Shown here one piece after another: positions 47,709 through 51,989 of a stretch of DNA of 51,989 nucleotides (the stretch's first letter is position 1; the number at the start of each line of letters is the position of its first letter). The notes under the pieces are model-generated. The model saw only the letters and a list, made by a program, of their open reading frames with translations. It did no database searches and had not been told where the DNA came from. Source of the DNA: Bacteroidales bacterium (GTDB lineage Bacteria > Bacteroidota > Bacteroidia > Bacteroidales > SM23-62); contig JADHVS010000005.1 in NCBI GenBank assembly GCA_016783865.1, forward strand, positions 1 to 51,989, given 5' to 3'. A program made the position numbers and the translations under genes.

Positions 47709-48872
47709 ATGACTGTCCGAAATTCATCCTTTTTGAAATGTTTTGTTTACCTGTTACAGGCAGCCATTATTATTATTTCAGCCTGTCAGTCCCGGGGCAA
47801 TTCAAAATCGCCTTCAATCGCAGATAATAAGCACGTTCAATATGCCCGGGGATTCACCATCAGGGACTTTGACGGATACCGGATCATCTCAGTTTTTAAC
47901 CCATGGCAGCAACTTCATCAGGTTGAGCTGACTTACGTTTTATATCAGGATAAAGAAAAGGTACCTGTGAATCTTAATGCTGCCACCTGCATCCAGGTTC
48001 CGGTCAACCGTGTAGTAACCACCTCAACCACCCATATAGCCATGATATGCGCCCTTGATAAACAGGAATCAGTGGTAGGAGTTTCCGGAGGTAAGTACAT
48101 CTCCGATCCCATTATAAGAAAAAAGATAGATGCAGGGCATATCCGGGATATCGGGTATGAACAATCACAGAATTTTGAGGAATTAATTGGATTGAATCCA
48201 GAAGTGGTGATCATGTATGGTGTATCGGGTGAAATCTCATCAGTGCTTCAGAAGTTGAAATCACTTCAAATACCAGTTGTCCTGAATGCGGAGTATCTGG
48301 AATCCGATCCCCTGGCGAAGACTGAATGGATTAAGTTCATTGCCTGTTTCTATGATGAGCTGGATCAGGCCGGGATCATTTTTGATTCAATTTCATCAGC
48401 ATATAACGAGTATATTGCCATTGCCGCCAAAGCAACAACCAAACCAACCATCCTGTCAGGATTACCCTGGAAGGACACATGGTGGGTCCCTGGTGGCAGT
48501 TCATTTGCTGCAACTTTAATCGATGATGCAGGGGGTGAATACATCTGGAAGGAAGATAGCTCCAGGGAAGCCATCCCCCTGGATACCGAGGTTGTTTTCA
48601 GCAAAGCGCAAAATGCCGATATATGGATTAACGCGGGATCTGCTTTAAGCTTATCTGATATTCAATCGCTTGATTCCAGGCTGCAATTATTCGAAGCTTA
48701 CAGGATTGGGAATGTCTTTAACAACAACGCCAGGGTGAATGAGTTGGGTGGAAATGTTTACTGGGAAACGGGAGTAATGGAACCTCATGTTATTTTAAAG
48801 GACCTGATCTCAATATTTCATCCCGAAATATTACCAGATCATACCCTCGTCTATTACCAGCGCTTATATTAA
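47709..48872 (+). CDS. btuF: Cobalamin ABC transporter substrate-binding lipoprotein BtuF
   Basis: The 387-residue protein has a lipoprotein-like N-terminus (AIIIISAC) and the class III binding-protein fold. The N-lobe has NRVVTTSTTHIAMICALDKQ in part, VVGVSGGKYISD and NFEELIGLNPEVVIMYG. A long helix leads to a C-lobe with LPWKDTWWVPGGSSFAATLIDDAGG. The family also covers iron-siderophore binders; the riboswitch and operon favour cobalamin. A spacer of 121 nt separates it from btuC, and it holds an AACAGACTAACAG-type repeat. Confidence 0.9.
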   Translation: MTVRNSSFLKCFVYLLQAAIIIISACQSRGNSKSPSIADNKHVQYARGFTIRDFDGYRIISVFNPWQQLHQVELTYVLYQDKEKVPVNLNAATCIQVPVNRVVTTSTTHIAMICALDKQESVVGVSGGKYISDPIIRKKIDAGHIRDIGYEQSQNFEELIGLNPEVVIMYGVSGEISSVLQKLKSLQIPVVLNAEYLESDPLAKTEWIKFIACFYDELDQAGIIFDSISSAYNEYIAIAAKATTKPTILSGLPWKDTWWVPGGSSFAATLIDDAGGEYIWKEDSSREAIPLDTEVVFSKAQNADIWINAGSALSLSDIQSLDSRLQLFEAYRIGNVFNNNARVNELGGNVYWETGVMEPHVILKDLISIFHPEILPDHTLVYYQRLY

Positions 48873-48955
48873 CCAATAAACAGACTAACAGACTAACAGA
48901 CCAACAAATAAACAGATTAACCAATAAACCAACAAACCAATCAACATTCCAAAAC
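48873..48955. repeat. CCAATAAACAGACTAACAG word array between btuF and btuC
   Basis: Short words AACAGACT, AACAGACC, AACCAATAAAC and AACAAACC recur in near-tandem order across 83 bp inside the operon. No inverted arm is present. It may only be a spacer, but it is the same kind of word-permuting repeat as in other intergenic regions here. Confidence 0.75.
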
Positions 48956-48993
48956 CATATGATCCAAGATACAGATCCAGAACTTACTGGATC

Positions 48994-49998
48994 ATGTTTA
49001 TCCTTGTCACGGTACTAATTGCTTTCTTTATAGCCGATGTGCTATTGGGCTCAGTGAAAATTCCTGTTAAGGAGGTTCTGCTATCTGTTTTTCCCGACCA
49101 TACCCTTAGGCCGGAATGGAGGACCATCCTTCTCAGCTTCAGGATCCCTAAAGCCATTACTGCTATTCTGGCTGGCGTTGCCCTGGCAATCAGTGGCCTG
49201 CAGATGCAAACCTATTTCAGGAATCCACTGGCCGGTCCCTATGTATTGGGGATCAGTGCAGGAGCAAGTCTTGGGGTGGCTATACTCGTTCTGGGCTCTT
49301 CGATGATATTTGGCAGCTTTCTGGCTAACCCGTTGAGTCACTGGACTATTGCAGTTGCAGCCTGGACTGGTTCGGCAATTGTTTTATTGGGTATCCTGCT
49401 GGTGTCATTCAGGATCCAGGATAACATGACCATCCTTATCCTGGGAATTCTGTTCGGTAGTATTACCATTGCCATTGTCAGTATACTCCAATATTTCAGT
49501 AATGAATCTCTGTTGCGTTCGTTTATTATCTGGACCCTGGGCAGCCTGGGTAATGTTACCGGTCCGCAGTTGAAGGTCATGCTGATCAGCATTTCAGCTG
49601 GAGTGATACTGGCAGTAGTTTCAAATAAGAGATTGAATCTGTTATTGCTCGGAGAAAGTTATGCAAGGACTACCGGGATCAATGTTACAAGGACCAGGAT
49701 TATTATTTTTACCAGCACAAGCATACTGGCTGGTACAGTTACCGCTTTTTGCGGACCCATAGGTTTTATCGGGATAGTGGTACCACATGTAACAAGAATG
49801 GTGTTTCAATCGTCAAATCATAATGTGGTCATTCCCGGATCGATCGGAATTGGGGCCTGTATGATGCTTTTCAGCGATATCATTTCCCAATTACCCGGTT
49901 ATCAGCAGGTTTTACCAATAAACGCAGTAACAGCCGTACTTGGAATACCCGTCGTGATCTGGATAGTCACTCAAAGAAAACGGATATCAGTAACATAA
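48994..49998 (+). CDS. btuC: Cobalamin/iron-type ABC transporter permease BtuC
   Basis: The 334-residue protein has about ten membrane helices of the FecCD/BtuC family. Family segments are FRIPKAITAILAGVALAISG, AGPYVLGISAGASLGVAI, GCGPIGFIGIVVPH in the form FCGPIGFIGIVVPHVTR, and LPINAVTAVLGIPVVIW near the end. The frame is open upstream to 48925 and encodes a plausible charged N-terminus (PRYRSRTYWI) but no ATG, so the ATG at 48994 is used. The gene ends 1 nt before btuD. The channel partners with BtuD and BtuF. Confidence 0.93.
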   Translation: MFILVTVLIAFFIADVLLGSVKIPVKEVLLSVFPDHTLRPEWRTILLSFRIPKAITAILAGVALAISGLQMQTYFRNPLAGPYVLGISAGASLGVAILVLGSSMIFGSFLANPLSHWTIAVAAWTGSAIVLLGILLVSFRIQDNMTILILGILFGSITIAIVSILQYFSNESLLRSFIIWTLGSLGNVTGPQLKVMLISISAGVILAVVSNKRLNLLLLGESYARTTGINVTRTRIIIFTSTSILAGTVTAFCGPIGFIGIVVPHVTRMVFQSSNHNVVIPGSIGIGACMMLFSDIISQLPGYQQVLPINAVTAVLGIPVVIWIVTQRKRISVT

Positions 49999-49999
49999 A

Positions 50000-51007
50000 A
50001 TGCCAGACCCAATAGAAATAGAAAATTTGACAGTCGGTTACAAGCAACGAACTGCTGAAAACATTCTTCTGACTGAGGTGAATTCTTCAGTAAGAAAGGG
50101 AGAACTGATCGCTGTTATAGGTAGAAATGGTACCGGCAAAAGCACACTGATCAGAACCCTGAGCGGACTGCACAAACCCCTTGGCGGGACCATAATGCTT
50201 GATGGCAATGATCATAAAAGTTTCACTGTAGTAGAAAGGGCAAGGAAGATCAGCTTTGTTTCTACGGAGATCATCCAGTTGAATCATATGCGGGTGTATG
50301 AATTAGTGGCACTGGGACGGCATCCTTATACAGGCTGGTTAGGCAGTCTGAGCCCCAAAGACAGGGAAATTATTATGAATGCGATCGATGCTGTCGGCCT
50401 GAGATCAAAAGCAGAAGAATTTATGAATCAGATCAGTGATGGCGAGAGGCAAAGGGCCATGATAGCCAGGGCACTGGCTCAGGACACCAGCATCCTGTTA
50501 CTTGATGAACCAACTGCGTTTCTTGATATATTGCATCGTCATGAGCTTGTACATCTGCTTTATTCATTAACCCGCAAGGAAAACAAAACGATCATTTTCT
50601 CGTCCCATGACCTTCAGATAGCAATGAATGTGGCCGACAGGATATGGTTGCTGAATGAACGAAACTTGATCCAGGGTGCCCCTGAAGATGTGATGCTGTC
50701 AGGACAACTCTCGATGATCTATGATGGTGAGAAATACCAGTTCGATGAGAATAACATTAACCTGACACTCAAAAGAGAATCATCCGGAAAAATTGGGTTA
50801 TCAGGAGGTGAAAACCGGCACAAGGGTTTGACAAAGAAAGCCCTGGAGAGAATAGGATGGGAGGTAGTGGCGGATCAGGATCTCCTGCCCGGGGTAACCA
50901 TCGAAATGAAAGATGATAAACCGGTCTGGATTTATCAAAATAATTCAGGCAATATTCAGCTGAGTTCACTTTATGAATTATCTTTACATATTGACCGTAA
51001 ATCTTAA
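50000..51007 (+). CDS. btuD: Cobalamin ABC transporter ATP-binding protein BtuD with C-terminal extension
   Basis: The ATPase is 335 residues, with Walker A GRNGTGKSTLIR (about 43-50), signature QISDGERQRAMIARAL, Walker B ILLLDEPT and the switch His in FSSHDLQIA. FecE/BtuD proteins are usually about 250-260 residues. Here ~75 further residues follow, with no recognised domain: LTKKALERIGWEVVADQ and VTIEMKDDKPVWIYQ. The signature is SDGE where LSGGE is usual. It starts 1 nt after btuC, so the two are co-translated. Confidence 0.93.
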   Translation: MPDPIEIENLTVGYKQRTAENILLTEVNSSVRKGELIAVIGRNGTGKSTLIRTLSGLHKPLGGTIMLDGNDHKSFTVVERARKISFVSTEIIQLNHMRVYELVALGRHPYTGWLGSLSPKDREIIMNAIDAVGLRSKAEEFMNQISDGERQRAMIARALAQDTSILLLDEPTAFLDILHRHELVHLLYSLTRKENKTIIFSSHDLQIAMNVADRIWLLNERNLIQGAPEDVMLSGQLSMIYDGEKYQFDENNINLTLKRESSGKIGLSGGENRHKGLTKKALERIGWEVVADQDLLPGVTIEMKDDKPVWIYQNNSGNIQLSSLYELSLHIDRKS

Positions 51008-51030
51008 TGTTCCTCTAAAACCATATTGAT

Positions 51031-51258
51031 ATGAGCAATTCAATAAAAAAGATTATATCCTACTTACTCATAGGTCTGGTATTGATCTTTACCGTCATTG
51101 CACTGCTTGGTATCTGGGAAGTCATCAACCTTGATGAGATCATCAGGAAGATGTTTGTATCATTGATGGTAGTTTTTGCTGCATCAGCAGTGATCCTGTT
51201 CATCTTCTCGGTACTGATTAAAAGTGATGATAACAAACACGGAAGTCCGGGTGGATGA
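51031..51258 (+). CDS. Small two-helix membrane protein, last gene of the B12 operon
   Basis: The product is 75 residues, with two predicted membrane helices (about 8-29 and 42-62), an acidic loop and a charged C-terminus (KSDDNKHGSPGG). The gene is 23 nt after btuD and before the REP-like block, so it is probably the operon end. I do not recognise the family. A role as an accessory to the transporter is only a guess. Confidence 0.7.
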   Translation: MSNSIKKIISYLLIGLVLIFTVIALLGIWEVINLDEIIRKMFVSLMVVFAASAVILFIFSVLIKSDDNKHGSPGG

Positions 51259-51291
51259 TGTAACCAGATTCTGTCTCAAAAGGTTCTATCA

Positions 51292-51444
51292 GGTCATTCC
51301 GAACTTGCAGGTCATTCCGAACTTGCAGGTCATTCCGAACTTGCAGGTCATTCCGAACTTGTAGGTCATTCCGAACTTGTTTCGGAATCTGTCTAGATCC
51401 TGAAACCCCGATCTACATCGGGGCTGGCAAGTTCAGGATGACTA
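51292..51444. repeat. REP-like composite element, copy 3, with five 18-bp tandem units
   Basis: Four 18-bp units (GGTCATTCCGAACTTGCA or ...TGTA) at 51292-51363 lead to a fifth that completes a hairpin, ATTCCGAA-CTTG-TTTCGGAAT. Then come ATCCTGAA, an inner CCCCGAT/ATCGGGG hairpin, and GGCAAGTTCAGGATGAC. The repeat units are half of the first hairpin, so the array looks like local expansion of a REP half-site. It sits between convergent genes. No T-run follows immediately. Confidence 0.85.
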
Positions 51445-51477
51445 TACGACTGAAATCATGTACTTTTAAGACAGCCT

Positions 51478-51989
51478 CTACCAGATGAATTGCATCAGGC
51501 GGACAGCATTCAATCCGTTTGAATAGGTTCCTTTAAGACCAATCCTGCGTGCCATTATATCTTCCTCAGTAATTTTGGAATCCATAAGGCTGTTAATGAG
51601 ATTGATGTATTCTTCAGGATTATTGGCGATCATGCAGAGCTGATCCAGCCCCGTATTGGCCAGTGCATGATCGTTGGCAATGCAAAACCTGCCCGCAAAC
51701 AAGGCTGTCAGCAATTTGAGCTTCACTCCTGTTGGCTGGAAGCTGTGTATTACGTTTATCTGGGCATTCATAACCATGTCAAACATCTCCTGTTCATCAG
51801 GATTGCTTATCAGTTCAAGATGTCCCGATTGGCTTACCTTACGTTTAATTTCTGATGATGGATCCTTCCCGGCGACAATAACACGGTGGGATATGTTGCT
51901 GAATACATGATCATAAAGGAAAAGAAATGACCTGATGTTTTCAGGTACCGAAAGGTTGCCATGAAAAAGGATATACTCGCCCTGCCCGG
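51478..51989 (-). CDS. Glycosyltransferase, C-terminal part (5' end outside window)
   Basis: The frame is open to the right edge, so the gene continues beyond 51989. About 170 residues are visible; an internal ATG at 51786 is not the start. The segment has YILFHGNLSVPEN, HRVIVAGKDPS and INVIHSFQPTGVKLKLLTAL, which fit the donor-binding half of a GT-B glycosyltransferase (GT4-like group). The usual E-x7-E is not plain; the VKLKLLTALFAGRFCIAND strand-helix is the equivalent region. It likely builds surface glycans. Substrate unknown. Confidence 0.75.
   Translation of the reverse strand, partial: GQGEYILFHGNLSVPENIRSFLFLYDHVFSNISHRVIVAGKDPSSEIKRKVSQSGHLELISNPDEQEMFDMVMNAQINVIHSFQPTGVKLKLLTALFAGRFCIANDHALANTGLDQLCMIANNPEEYINLINSLMDSKITEEDIMARRIGLKGTYSNGLNAVRLMQFIW

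Noticed and set aside
48959..49018. Short ORF starting at an ATG just before btuC
   Set aside because: It is about 19 codons, out of frame with and overlapping the btuC start, with no sign of conservation; it is more likely chance.
51292..51380. Possible CRISPR array
   Set aside because: The 18-bp units are contiguous without spacers and belong to a REP-like hairpin element.

Overview
This window looks like the chromosome of a member of the Bacteroidota, probably Bacteroidales or a close relative. Three secreted proteins end in type IX secretion (T9SS) sorting domains. Several upstream regions carry the Bacteroidota promoter pair TTTG / TAnnTTTG. Lineage-typical families are present (a DUF4293-like protein, long LptD and SecA, a BtuG-like propeller). 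The order is inferred from gene content only. I see no insertion sequence, prophage, CRISPR array, tRNA or rRNA. Most of the window is vertically inherited housekeeping sequence.

Layout. 1-9 kb: the end of an AsmA-like envelope protein, rplS, a C69 dipeptidase, an iron alcohol dehydrogenase, anmK and an M23 endopeptidase. 9-12.7 kb: a divergent promoter region, a small coiled-coil gene, zapA, a strong candidate 6S RNA, rny and a nucleotide-sugar epimerase. 12.7-19.6 kb: a SirB1-like protein, an SPFH protein, a DUF4293-like protein, pyrBI, an IMPACT protein, an EamA transporter and dnaA. 20-25 kb: an MCE/MlaD protein with a SPOR-tailed amidase, then divergent lptD. 25-30.4 kb: ridA, the rpsF-rpsR-rplI operon, dnaX, icd and ferritin. 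30.5-40.6 kb: a papain-like T9SS protease, secA, dapA, a DUF6913-like gene and ligA.

40.8-51.3 kb is the most coherent accessory unit: a cobalamin riboswitch followed by nine co-oriented genes. They encode a DUF4465 lipoprotein, a T9SS surface protein, a BtuB receptor, a BtuG-like surface propeller, a secreted trypsin-fold protease, BtuF, BtuC, a BtuD with a C-terminal extension, and a small membrane protein. Together they give a path for vitamin B12 from surface capture (BtuG-like, DUF4465), through the outer membrane (BtuB, TonB-driven) and periplasm (BtuF), to the inner membrane (BtuCD). The protease in the middle is the least expected part. The window ends inside a glycosyltransferase.

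Other points of interest: an A10 run in dnaX exactly where a short gamma form would end; two kinds of intergenic repeat (word-permuting direct or inverted repeats, and REP-like hairpins that sit at convergent gene ends); a strong leader hairpin before secA; and non-standard or ambiguous starts for anmK and lptD.
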